From an uncultured Dehalococcoidia bacterium (GTDB taxonomy: Bacteria > Chloroflexota > Dehalococcoidia > Lucifugimonadales > UBA3495): DNA of 64,000 bases. Positions within the stretch are counted from its first letter, which is position 1. Each line of letters opens with the position of its first letter. The stretch lies in assembly GCA_958296225.1 (NCBI GenBank), contig OY282456.1, positions 682,001 to 746,000 of the forward strand, read 5' to 3'. The notes beneath the pieces are model-generated. The model was not told the DNA's origin. It did not search any database and was given only the letters and a program-made list of their open reading frames with translations. This document shows, piece by piece, positions 1 through 7,416 of this stretch. Both the position numbers and the translations under genes were made by a program.

Positions 1-384
1 TCTGAGAGCACCGCGCACATCGACGTGGTCGACAAGAGAAACGACTACGCGGCGCTGGGCATCTCCGAATACTGGCGCTTCGATACGAGGGGCGAATACC
101 ATGGCGCGCGGCTGGCCGGCGACCGGCTCGTGGACGGTCAGTACCAGCCCGTTCCCATTGAGGAGTTGGCGGCGGACGTGTTGCAGGGTTACAGCGCGGC
201 GCTGAACCTGAACATCCGCTGGGAGCGCGGCGAATTGGGCTGGTACGACCCGGCAACGGGGCTGCACATTCTGACCTACGACGACCAGCGTGCCCGCGCC
301 GACCGAGAACGAGAAGCGCGGCTGCAAGCCGAAGCTCGTGTCCGTGAGCTGGAAGAGGAGCTCTGGCGGCTGCGAAACGGCTAG
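1..384 (+). CDS. Uma2-family (PD-(D/E)XK nuclease-like) protein, C-terminal part
   Basis: The reading frame is open from the first base, so the gene starts outside the window. The visible 127 residues match the C-terminal half of Uma2 proteins: an ESTAHIDVVDKRNDYAALGI stretch, then the ISEYWRFD strand, a variable loop and a hydrophilic helical tail (RARADREREARLQAEARVRELEEELWRL) likely to form a coiled coil. The family has a restriction-endonuclease-like fold, but its cellular role is not established. The catalytic Asp and Glu would lie upstream and cannot be checked. Two more Uma2 genes occur in this window (12586-13362 and 56629-57366) with the same tail design. Confidence 0.85.
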   Translation, partial: SESTAHIDVVDKRNDYAALGISEYWRFDTRGEYHGARLAGDRLVDGQYQPVPIEELAADVLQGYSAALNLNIRWERGELGWYDPATGLHILTYDDQRARADREREARLQAEARVRELEEELWRLRNG

Positions 385-394
385 ATTCCCGACC

Positions 395-421
395 CGGCCA
401 ACCGGAACGCCCGGTTGGCCG
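395..421 (+). terminator. Strong hairpin just after the Uma2 stop codon
   Basis: Perfect 11-bp inverted repeat (CGGCCAACCGG / CCGGTTGGCCG) with a 5-nt loop, 10 bp after the stop codon. There is no T-run, so it may stabilise the mRNA end rather than act as a classical intrinsic terminator. Confidence 0.5.
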
Positions 422-487
422 CGTTCCATTCAGGTGGTATTGGGATGCTTGCCCCTCTCCTCATCGCGGGAGAGGGGTTGGGGTGAG
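422..487. repeat. Fragment of a dispersed repeat family
   Basis: Bases 422-440 resemble the GCGTTGCAATTCAGGTGGTC end of the elements at 14501-15108 and 60308-60459. They are followed by a palindrome of the CCCCTCTCC...GGGAGAGGGG type (452-477), also present at 9691-9713 and twice in 14970-15048. It lies between two genes and carries no coding sequence. Confidence 0.6.
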
Positions 488-514
488 TGGCGTCCATTAT
501 CCAGGCGGATTTCG

Positions 515-1411
515 TTACCCGCCCCGGTTCACCTCCACGCCGGCCAGTTTCTCAATGAAGTGGAGGATGGCCGAGTGGTCGGCTTCCTGCTCGCCGTCGT
601 TGACCAGGGAACCCAGCATCTGCTGGACCAGCGCCGTCACCGGCAGGGGCACGTTGAGTTCGCCGGCCGTTTGCAGCACGTTGCGGAGGTCTTTCTGGTG
701 CAGGCGGATGCGGAAGCCGGCGCGGAAGTTGCGGTCCAGCATCATGGGCGCTTTGGCCTCCATCACCGCGCTGCCGGCCAGGCCGCCGCGGATGGCGTTG
801 AACACCCGCTCCGGGTCAACCCCCGCCTTTTGCGACAGCACCAGCGCCTCGCTCAGCGCTTCAATGTTGGCGGCCACGATAATCTGATTCGCCAGCTTGG
901 TGATGTTGCCGGCCCCCACGTCGCCGGTGAGCACCACGTTGCCGCCCATCACGTCCAGCGCCGGCTTGCAGCCGTCAAACACGGCCTGGTCGCCGCCCAC
1001 CATAATCGCCAGCGTGCCGGCGATGGCCCCCGGCTCGCCGCCACTGACCGGTGCATCCAGGAAGTCCACACCCTTGCCGGTGCAGGCAGCGCCAATTTTC
1101 TGCGACATTGACGGCGCGATGCTGCTCATATCTATGATTACCGAACCGGCCTCAGCCCCTTCCAGCACGCCATCCGGCCCCAGGATGGCCCGTTCCGAGT
1201 CGGCAGAGTCGGGCAGCATCGTAATCGTCCGCACGCTGCCGGCTGCCGCCTGCGCCGGCGATGACGCCGCCGTGGCCCCCTCGGTAGCCAGTTCCTCCAC
1301 CGGCTCGCCCACGATGTCATAAACCGTCAGCTCGTAGCCCGCCGCCATCAAGTTGCGGGCCATCGGCTTGCCCATAATGCCCAACCCGACGAATCCAATC
1401 CGCTCTGCCAT
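515..1411 (-). CDS. garR: 2-hydroxy-3-oxopropionate (tartronate semialdehyde) reductase
   Basis: A 298-residue beta-hydroxyacid dehydrogenase that should reduce tartronate semialdehyde to glycerate with NAD(P)H in the cytoplasm, linking glyoxylate or glucarate breakdown to glycolysis. The Rossmann motif GLGIMG is at residues 9-14, the substrate loop DAPVSGG is near 122, and the catalytic Lys sits in GAGNITKLANQ near 170. The C-terminal FRAGFRIRLHQKDL and DHSAI stretches favour GarR over 3-hydroxyisobutyrate dehydrogenase. The start at 1411 was chosen over one 14 codons upstream because GGAGGAAG sits at the right distance. The gene stands alone; a more distant family member is at 57468-58391. 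Confidence 0.88.
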   Translation of the reverse strand: MAERIGFVGLGIMGKPMARNLMAAGYELTVYDIVGEPVEELATEGATAASSPAQAAAGSVRTITMLPDSADSERAILGPDGVLEGAEAGSVIIDMSSIAPSMSQKIGAACTGKGVDFLDAPVSGGEPGAIAGTLAIMVGGDQAVFDGCKPALDVMGGNVVLTGDVGAGNITKLANQIIVAANIEALSEALVLSQKAGVDPERVFNAIRGGLAGSAVMEAKAPMMLDRNFRAGFRIRLHQKDLRNVLQTAGELNVPLPVTALVQQMLGSLVNDGEQEADHSAILHFIEKLAGVEVNRGG

Positions 1412-1462
1412 TGCGCTTCCTCCGTTGCCATATCGTAGGTTGCAATTTATCACACCCTGCCG

Positions 1463-2605
1463 CTACGCGCGCAACACCAGCGCCGCATCAACCGCAGCCT
1501 CAACACTCCCAATGTCTGTTGCCATCACATTGCGCAGGGAAGTGGCTGTTACCGACGGCTGGGCGGACAGGCCGGTGACCAGCTGCGCCCGCACGCTCCC
1601 GGCGATTCCCGATTCCACCAGCGCGGCGGCGGCCGTTTGCCAGGTTCCGGCAGCTTCGGCGCCCAACATAACCACGGAACGGCCGGCCGGCGGCGGCAGG
1701 GAACCCGCGGCGGCTTGCTCAACCGACGCGCAGACTGCGGCCAGGGGTGATATGCCGACTTGCGCCAGGGCCAGCCGGTAGAAGCCGGCCGCCGGGATTA
1801 CCGACACCCCAGCGACCAACGACTCCAGTCTGGTCAGCAACCCGGCCGCCGATTCCGCCGGGTCGCCCAACGTTACCACCATTGACCACAATCCGGCCCG
1901 AATGTCGCGCGCCAGCCGGTTGAGCAGCTCATCCCGATTATCCGCTTGCAGCGGCAGCTCCACCGCCCGAATCCAGGGTCGCGCTGCCGCCAACGCCGCC
2001 GGGGAGCCGATGACGTAATCGGCATTGGACAACATCTCCCGCACTTGAACCGGAACGGATTCCCGCCCGCCGGTTCCCAGCCCGGCCACCGTAACCGCCC
2101 GCTCCGCCGCACGGAAGGCCGCCACGTATTTACGGGTTTCCACCACCTGGCGGGCGTGGTTGCCTTCATGGCCGGAGACGCGCTCAATAAGGTCCAGCAG
2201 GGACAGCGCCGGGTAGTTGTTTTCCGGGTTGTAGGGCGTGGCCGGCCGGTTGAGCTGCGCTTCCGACAAACCGTCAATCAGGGCGCGGAACCGCTGGTAG
2301 TTGGCTTCCAGGCGGGCCACGTCCTGGGCGATGCGGTCGGTGCGGGCGTCGAATGCCGGCAGCAGCTCGCGCTCGCCGGAGGCTATCTGCTCCAATGCCG
2401 CGACGAAGTTTTCGGTCAGCAGGTGCTGCATTACCTCCCAGACCGACCAGCGCGAACCCAGAAACGCCTCGGCCTCGCCCAGGCCGGCCAGGGCGTCCCG
2501 CAAAGCGGCGTGGCCGTCATCCAGGCGGCGGAGGGCGCGGCGCTGCCGCTCGGTTGCGGTGAGCGGGCCGTCATTGGCATCGGTGGGCAAATCGTGGGAA
2601 ACCAT
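1463..2605 (-). CDS. DinB-like four-helix protein fused to a CbiE-like tetrapyrrole methylase domain
   Basis: 380 residues in two parts. Residues 1-155 resemble DinB/YfiT metal-dependent four-helix proteins: a first-helix SVWEVMQHLL segment and a GHEGNHARQVV helix supply likely His metal ligands. From about 165 a second domain begins with VTVAGLGTGGRESVP, then NADYVIGS, VVTLGDPAESAAG and VSVIPAAGFYRLALAQVGIS, which follow in order the SAM-binding landmarks of precorrin methylases such as CbiE. Fusion of these two folds is unusual. Activity is unknown; no cobalamin biosynthesis genes are nearby. ATG 2605 has GAGGTG upstream and is preferred to a GTG three codons earlier. Divergent from the VLRF1 gene, with overlapping promoters. 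Confidence 0.7.
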   Translation of the reverse strand: MVSHDLPTDANDGPLTATERQRRALRRLDDGHAALRDALAGLGEAEAFLGSRWSVWEVMQHLLTENFVAALEQIASGERELLPAFDARTDRIAQDVARLEANYQRFRALIDGLSEAQLNRPATPYNPENNYPALSLLDLIERVSGHEGNHARQVVETRKYVAAFRAAERAVTVAGLGTGGRESVPVQVREMLSNADYVIGSPAALAAARPWIRAVELPLQADNRDELLNRLARDIRAGLWSMVVTLGDPAESAAGLLTRLESLVAGVSVIPAAGFYRLALAQVGISPLAAVCASVEQAAAGSLPPPAGRSVVMLGAEAAGTWQTAAAALVESGIAGSVRAQLVTGLSAQPSVTATSLRNVMATDIGSVEAAVDAALVLRA

Positions 2606-2646
2606 CGGGGACACCTCTGCGGAGTGATAATTTCGACGGGAACGCT

Positions 2647-2659
2647 ATTATGGCACAAT
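2647..2659. promoter_or_regulatory. Overlapping divergent -10 boxes
   Basis: On the plus strand TGGCACAAT (2651-2659) is an extended -10 for the release-factor gene at 2705. On the minus strand TGCCATAAT (-10 box 2647-2652) can serve the DinB fusion starting at 2605. The boxes are one base apart, so polymerases probably compete. No convincing -35 is seen for either. Confidence 0.45.
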
Positions 2660-2704
2660 GCGCCATACGCTCCATTCATTTCAGCAATCAGTTATTATGC
2701 CATC

Positions 2705-3505
2705 ATGGCGACCAAACAGCCCCCAACCCTGCCCAACCTTCGCGCCGGGCAACCCCTGTCCGCCCACCGCGTGGGGCGCATCATGGCGGAGCTGCGGGAT
2801 TTGGCGGCGTCAACGGAGGGCGCGGCAACGCTGTACGCGCCGGCCGCAGATTTGGGCGACGGCTTGACTACGGCGGCCTGGGCGCAGGACCGGGGCAGCC
2901 CGGCCTGGATTGCCGCCCTGGAGCGCGCGGGCGACCGGGTGATGCGTTCCGAGACCGGCCTGGCCGCGTTTCGTGTGGGCGACGCCGGGTTAGCCATTTT
3001 GCCGCCCTTTCCGCTGGATGATACTGCCCGGCTGTCCACCGGGATTGCAGACGGGCCGCTGCTGGCGTTGCTAGCGGCTGAATACACTGTCGGCGTGGCC
3101 CTGGTGCGCTTGGGCCGTTACGCCATCGCCGTTTATGAAGGGCAGCGGCTGGCGGCATCCAAGACCGATACGCGCTACGTGAAAGGCAAGCACCACGCCG
3201 GCGGCACTTCCCAGCGCCGGTTCCAGCGCGTGCGGGAGAACCAGATTCACCGGCTGTACACTAAGGCATCGCAAGTGCTCCGGCAGCAATGGCAACCCTA
3301 CCTCAACCGGCTGGATTACGTGGTTCTGGGCGGAGAGGCGGGAACGGTCAACGGGTTCGTCAAGGAGTGTGACCTGCTGCACCGGCTGGCTCCCATTACG
3401 CAGGAACGACGGCTGGACGTGAGGGAACCCAACCGGGCGGCGCTGGACGCGGTGGGGGCGATGCTGTACCAGTGCCGGGTGTATCCGCTGCGGTGGGATG
3501 GCTGA
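2705..3505 (+). CDS. VLRF1-type (Vms1/eRF1-like) peptidyl-tRNA hydrolase/release factor
   Basis: A 266-residue protein of the bacterial VLRF1 family, related to eukaryotic Vms1/ANKZF1 and eRF1, which release nascent chains from tRNA on stalled or split ribosomes. The core RYVKGKHHAGGTSQRRFQRV (near residues 158-178) carries the GxSQ-like loop whose Gln is proposed to position water for hydrolysis. It is followed by the helix ENQIHRLYTKASQVL and the strand YVVLGGEAGTVNGFV. The N-terminus is Pro-rich and short. No ribosome-binding site is evident; transcription probably starts about 40 bp upstream. The substrate is inferred from the family only. No RQC genes are adjacent, although mutS2, a relative of RqcU, is close by. 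Confidence 0.75.
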   Translation: MATKQPPTLPNLRAGQPLSAHRVGRIMAELRDLAASTEGAATLYAPAADLGDGLTTAAWAQDRGSPAWIAALERAGDRVMRSETGLAAFRVGDAGLAILPPFPLDDTARLSTGIADGPLLALLAAEYTVGVALVRLGRYAIAVYEGQRLAASKTDTRYVKGKHHAGGTSQRRFQRVRENQIHRLYTKASQVLRQQWQPYLNRLDYVVLGGEAGTVNGFVKECDLLHRLAPITQERRLDVREPNRAALDAVGAMLYQCRVYPLRWDG

Positions 3506-3513
3506 TGCGGGTA

Positions 3514-3522
3514 TGCTACGAT
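3514..3522 (+). promoter_or_regulatory. Extended -10 promoter element before relB-like gene
   Basis: TGCTACGAT fits TGnTAnnnT. It sits 40 bp before the start codon at 3562, just past the stop of the upstream gene, giving the antitoxin its own transcript. The same TGCTAC core recurs at 20279, 22909, 27661 and 61578. Confidence 0.5.
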
Positions 3523-3561
3523 GGGATTACGAATTGCAATCCGGCCGGGAGGTTTCCGATT

Positions 3562-3822
3562 ATGGGGATTGTCGTCAAAGCTACCGCCGATTTAGACCCG
3601 CAGACTTGGCAGGAAGTCGCCGCCGTGCTGGCCGGTCATGGCTTTACGGTTTCCGACGTCTTTCGCCTGCTGCTGATGCACACCGCCGCCGGTAAAGAGC
3701 TGCCTTTCGACTGCATCATCCCCAATGCGGAGACGGTGGCGGCGATGAAAGAGTCAGAGTGCGGCGACCTGCCCACCTGCAACAGCTTTGCCGGGCTAAT
3801 GGCGGACCGGAATAACGATTAG
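3562..3822 (+). CDS. RelB/DinJ-type antitoxin, no toxin partner visible
   Basis: 86 residues. The N-terminal half (VVKATADLDPQTWQEVAAVLAGHGFTVSDVFRLLLMHTAA) is a ribbon-helix-helix DNA-binding domain of the RelB/DinJ type, followed by the usual LPFDCIIPNAETVAAMKESE linker. Such antitoxins bind and block a RelE/YafQ mRNA interferase and repress their own promoter. No RelE-like frame follows before mutS2, so this is an orphan or acts in trans. The tail (CGDLPTCNSFAGLMADRNND) is longer than usual. GGGAGG nine bases upstream supports the start at 3562 over in-frame codons further up. Confidence 0.75.
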   Translation: MGIVVKATADLDPQTWQEVAAVLAGHGFTVSDVFRLLLMHTAAGKELPFDCIIPNAETVAAMKESECGDLPTCNSFAGLMADRNND

Positions 3823-3872
3823 GAAGATTAGACGCGCCGGCTCATTCCAGCGCGGCTACCGGAGGGGAATGT

Positions 3873-3878
3873 TATAAT
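3873..3878 (+). promoter_or_regulatory. -10 box of a probable leaderless mutS2 transcript
   Basis: TATAAT ends 7 bp before the A of the ATG at 3886, so transcription would start at or within a base of the start codon. No Shine-Dalgarno sequence fits the ATG; GGAGGGG at 3861 is too far away. Confidence 0.5.
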
Positions 3879-3885
3879 CGTGCCT

Positions 3886-6282
3886 ATGACGATGGCGGAC
3901 GGCCAACCCATCCCACCCAATGACAGTTTCCAGCGGGCCTTGGGTCTGCTGGAATTTGACCAGATTCGCCTCCGCCTGGCCGCCACGGCGCGCACTGCTA
4001 TCGGCGCGGAAGCCGCCGCCGAGCTGACGCCCTCCGCCGACCCGCGCGACGTAGCGGTGCGGCAGCAGGAAACCGCCGAGGCCCGTCGCTTGCTCGACAC
4101 TACCGGCGCGCTGGAACTTGGCCCCGGCGAAGACTTGCGCCCGTCCGTCCAGCGCGCGCTGCTGGGCGGCATACTGCACGGCGCGGAGCTGCGGAACATC
4201 GGCGCTTTGGCCGCCGCCGCCCGCTGGAATCGCGGCTCGCTGGCCCATCGTGATGATTTACCCCTGCTGGCCGCCGTCGCCCAGAACCTGCCCGACCTGC
4301 CCGATTTGGAAAGCGCAGTGAACCGGGCCATCAGCCAAACCGGCGAAGTGCTGGATGACGCATCGCCGGAACTGGCGCGCCTGCGCCGGGAATCCCGCTC
4401 GGCCTACGGGGCCCTCAACGACGTGATGCAGCGCGCACTGCGACGCTACCAGCGCTCCGGCGTGGCCCAGGAAAACATCGTAACCGAGCGCAACGGTCGC
4501 ATGGTGCTGCTCATCAAGACCGAGTTCAAGGGGCAGGCTCCCGGCATCGTGCACGACGTATCCGACAGCGGCGCCACCGTGTTCATCGAACCGATGCCCG
4601 CCATCGACCTGGGCAACCGCTGGCGGGAAACCCGCCTCGCCGAGCAGCGGGAAGAGGAACGAGTGCTGCGGCAATTGTCATCCCTGGTGGGCCAGTATGG
4701 CGAGGAAATCACCCTGATGCTGCACCTGCTGGGCCGCTTGGACCTGGCCGCCGCCAAGGGGCGCTACGCCGCCGCCCTGCGCGCCGTGCCGCCCCACCTG
4801 CTCGCCCCCGGAGAACCCCGCCGGCTGGAGCTGGTGGGCGCGCGACACCCGTTGCTCACCGGAGAGGTGGTGCCGACTACCATCAGCATCAACGCGGACC
4901 ATCCCGTGCTGCTTATCACCGGCCCCAACGCCGGCGGCAAGACCGTCGCCCTCAAAACCGTTGGGCTGCTGGCGATGATGGCCCACGCCGGCCTGCAAAT
5001 TCCCGCCACTGACGCCGTGCTGCCCCGGTTTGACGGCATCTACGCTGACATCGGCGACCAGCAGAGCATCTTTGAATCTCTGTCCACTTTCAGCAGCCAC
5101 ATCCGCAACCTGCAACGGATTATGGACGTGGCGACGCCCCACTCGCTCATCCTGATTGACGAACTTGGTTCCGCCACCGACCCGGAGGAAGGCTCGGCGC
5201 TGGCCATCGCCCTGCTGTCCCACTTGCGTGACCGGGGCGCGATGGTGGTGGCAACCACCCACCACCGCAACGTGGCCCGGCTGGCTCAGGAAGAGCCGGG
5301 CATGGTCAACGCCAGCGTGGACCTGAACCCGCGCACCCTGGAACCCACTTACCGCCTGACCCACGGCGTCCCCGGCCGCAGCTACGCCCTGACCATCGCC
5401 GCGCGGCTGGGCCTGCCGGAGTCGGTCATCGCCGGCGCCCAAACCCACCTGGAACCCGCCCATATTGAAACCGACCGGCTGTTGCAGGAACTCCAGGAGG
5501 AGCGGCACACCGTATCCGAGTTGCGGCTCCAGGCCGAGCAGGCCCTGGCCGCCGCGCGCCGTCAGGAGCAGGAAGTCACCGAACGGTTGGAGGCGGTGGA
5601 GGAGACCAAAGCCCAGCTGGTGGAGGATGCCCGCCACGAGTTGGCCGAACACATCGGGCAAGTCGCCAACCAGATTCGCCAGGCCGAACGCTCCCTGCAA
5701 CGCCAGCAGGATGCCCCAAGTCCCGAAATTGACCTGCGGGCGGAACGGGAGCGTCTGGCCCAAACCCAGCGGGAGGTGGTTTCGCCCGACTGGACGCCCA
5801 TCCCGGTGGAGCGGCCGCCCTGGTATCACGACCTGCGGGCCGGCGACCGGGTGTACATTCGCGGCGTTTCCCGTCCGGTGGAAGTGGTAACGCCGCCGGA
5901 TGCCCAGCAAGAACTGGAAGTAGTCATCGGCAATATGCGCGCCCGCCTGCCGGTGTACCAGCTGGACCGCCCCGCCGACCGCATCCATCCGGCGGCGGAG
6001 CAGGCCGGCGTAGTCTATCGCCGTCCCGAAAGCAAGCGCACCATCAGCCCGGAGGTGAACCTGCACGGCTATCGGGTGGACGAGGCGCTATCCATCATCG
6101 ACTCACTGCTGGACGACGCCGCGCTGGAAGGAATGTCGTCGCTGAAAATCGTCCACGGCAAAGGCACTGGAGCGTTGCGCCGCGCCATCCGCGAATATCT
6201 GACCGGGCACGCGCTGGTGGCGGCGACGGAGCCGGGAGAGGGGAGCGACGCGGCCGGCGTTACGGTGGTGCAGCTGCGGTAG
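3886..6282 (+). CDS. mutS2: Endonuclease MutS2 (MutS-like ATPase with Smr nuclease domain)
   Basis: 798 residues, normal for MutS2. Order: N-terminal helical/core domain with clamp (to about 320); ABC-type ATPase with Walker A GPNAGGKT at 346-353 and Walker B LIDELGSATDP near 422; a long Gln/Glu-rich coiled coil (about 520-620); KOW-like segment; and a C-terminal Smr domain with NLHGYRVDEA near 725 and HGKGTGALR near 757. It lacks the mismatch-recognition domain of MutS. Family members suppress recombination, and some split collided ribosomes (RqcU role). ATG 3886 fits a leaderless start. It is transcribed alone, close to a putative VLRF1 release factor. Confidence 0.93.
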   Translation: MTMADGQPIPPNDSFQRALGLLEFDQIRLRLAATARTAIGAEAAAELTPSADPRDVAVRQQETAEARRLLDTTGALELGPGEDLRPSVQRALLGGILHGAELRNIGALAAAARWNRGSLAHRDDLPLLAAVAQNLPDLPDLESAVNRAISQTGEVLDDASPELARLRRESRSAYGALNDVMQRALRRYQRSGVAQENIVTERNGRMVLLIKTEFKGQAPGIVHDVSDSGATVFIEPMPAIDLGNRWRETRLAEQREEERVLRQLSSLVGQYGEEITLMLHLLGRLDLAAAKGRYAAALRAVPPHLLAPGEPRRLELVGARHPLLTGEVVPTTISINADHPVLLITGPNAGGKTVALKTVGLLAMMAHAGLQIPATDAVLPRFDGIYADIGDQQSIFESLSTFSSHIRNLQRIMDVATPHSLILIDELGSATDPEEGSALAIALLSHLRDRGAMVVATTHHRNVARLAQEEPGMVNASVDLNPRTLEPTYRLTHGVPGRSYALTIAARLGLPESVIAGAQTHLEPAHIETDRLLQELQEERHTVSELRLQAEQALAAARRQEQEVTERLEAVEETKAQLVEDARHELAEHIGQVANQIRQAERSLQRQQDAPSPEIDLRAERERLAQTQREVVSPDWTPIPVERPPWYHDLRAGDRVYIRGVSRPVEVVTPPDAQQELEVVIGNMRARLPVYQLDRPADRIHPAAEQAGVVYRRPESKRTISPEVNLHGYRVDEALSIIDSLLDDAALEGMSSLKIVHGKGTGALRRAIREYLTGHALVAATEPGEGSDAAGVTVVQLR

Positions 6283-6610
6283 GAACGGTTAGCCCGTCGC
6301 CCGGCCCAATGCCTTGCCGGGGCATTGACGGGTCGCCGTCGGGCGGCCCGGCCAGAATCTGGATTTCGTGGCCGTCGGCTTCGCCGCAGCTGATGTACTG
6401 CTCAGGTGGGACGGATACTGCGGCGCTGTGGTTGAAGCTGGCACGGAGCGCCACGCCGGGGACGAGGACGCGCTCCGATACTGGCGCGAGCGGCGCTTTG
6501 TCGAACTCAAAAAAGGCCCCGGCTGCCGGCTGGACCATCCGGCGGGCCGACGCAGCGGGGCGCTGGCGGCCCAGACCCCGGTAATCCAACGCCGGTTGAG
6601 CAACGACCAT
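6260..6610 (-). CDS. Doubtful small protein, possibly a gene remnant
   Basis: A 116-residue frame converging on mutS2 and overlapping its last 23 bases. Its codon use resembles neighbouring genes (GC-rich third positions, e.g. in FFEFDKAPLAPVSERVLVPG and ISCGEADGHEIQILAGPP). No recognisable domain, signal peptide or good ribosome-binding site is seen. Another frame just upstream encodes a hydrophobic segment (MALLTLGWSLLNRRWITGVW), which could be the N-terminus of the same protein before a frameshift. Function unknown; the gene may not be real. Bases 6611-6850 otherwise hold nothing I can support. Confidence 0.3.
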   Translation of the reverse strand: MVVAQPALDYRGLGRQRPAASARRMVQPAAGAFFEFDKAPLAPVSERVLVPGVALRASFNHSAAVSVPPEQYISCGEADGHEIQILAGPPDGDPSMPRQGIGPGDGLTVPTAAAPP

Positions 6611-6736
6611 CCGAGGGTCAGCAGCGCCATGAGCCTGACGGGAAACCGCTGCCTGGCGGCGCCGGGCAACGCCGGCAAAGGGGCTGTCGTCAGCGCGTTC
6701 CTGAAACGGTTGCGCGCCGTGATACCGGGCAAATTG

Positions 6737-6765
6737 CGCCGCCCCATATCAAGTACGGGGCGGCG
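6737..6765. terminator. Hairpin with 9-bp GC stem
   Basis: CGCCGCCCC (6737-6745) pairs with GGGGCGGCG (6757-6765) and is followed by TTATT. It lies in the gene-poor stretch after mutS2 and may be a terminator or part of a decayed mobile element. Confidence 0.4.
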
Positions 6766-6852
6766 TTATTGGGGACGGTGCGCCCAGCCACCGCTACCGG
6801 GCGGTCAGGAGCGCCTGGGCCAGGGCGCGGCCCGACGGCTCCGGTCAGTCAA

Positions 6853-6965
6853 GATGTCGTGGCGGTGATAAGCAGCGGCGGCGGACACGGGATCGCCTTC
6901 CTGGTTGCAGATTGCGGCTAACGGCGCCAATTTGCCACCATATCCTCAATTTGACGGCACGCCCT
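6853..6965 (-). mobile_element. Left-end remnant of an IS5-type insertion sequence
   Basis: Read on the minus strand, this segment matches 60738-60855 at roughly 85% identity by eye, including the block CGCCGTTAGCCGCAATCTGC and the HRHD codons that open an IS5-type transposase. The homology fades past the first transposase codons into a sequence only loosely like the rest. It is therefore an old, truncated copy related to the relic at 60.7-61.1 kb. The flanks 6766-6852 and 6966-7058 carry no gene. Confidence 0.65.
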
Positions 6966-7058
6966 AGAGCGTTGACGCAAGCCCCGTGCCTGATGTCGTT
7001 GGGAACTCTCGGCATTCCGATCAGTCTAACCCCGCCTCCGCGTTAGATGGTTGCGTCG

Positions 7059-7301
7059 TCACCGCCGCATCCGGTTTGCTTGCGTGCGCCGGTACTCCCT
7101 GAGAATGTTGGCCGCTTCCGCTGCGCTTTCCTGCTACGTAGCGATGGTGTCCGCAATGTTTGCCAGCGATTCGGCCTCGGTATCGCCGTCCGAGTAAGCG
7201 CCGGGGACGCCGGGCGCGCTGGCCGAGTAGCCGCCGTCATCCTCCGGCGCCAGCACGACCGCATGGCATTGCGCCTGGCAGATAACGCTAGATACCAGCA
7301 T
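7059..7301 (-). pseudogene. HicB-like antitoxin domain interrupted by an in-frame amber codon
   Basis: From ATG 7301 (GAGGT five bases upstream) the frame encodes a HicB core: VVLAPEDDGGYSASAPGVPGAYSDGDTEAESLANIADTIAT. A TAG (7134-7136) then stops it after 55 residues. Reading on in the same frame gives a plausible amphipathic helix, QESAAEAANILREYRR, ending at TGA 7059-7061. HicB proteins usually continue past this point into a helix or DNA-binding segment, so the TAG looks like a disabling mutation. A naturally short protein remains possible. No HicA partner is adjacent. A complete HicB/HicA cluster is present at 52.4-53.3 kb. Confidence 0.6.
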
Positions 7302-7416
7302 AATGTACCTCTTTGATGGTCGTTTTGTGGCCCCGATGCGTGAAGGGGCGCAATCATAGCCGGCGCGTTTGTCATGCGGCAATGACTTGCCGCCGCCGGA
7401 TGAATCGGGTTATACC

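Noticed and set aside
4678-6066. 462-codon open frame on the minus strand
   Set aside because: It lies wholly opposite mutS2, whose motifs and codon use are unambiguous; the His/Gln/Gly-rich translation is a GC-driven shadow.
6368-6868. 166-codon plus-strand frame after mutS2
   Set aside because: No ribosome-binding site or domain, antisense to a slightly more convincing frame, and it runs into the IS remnant.
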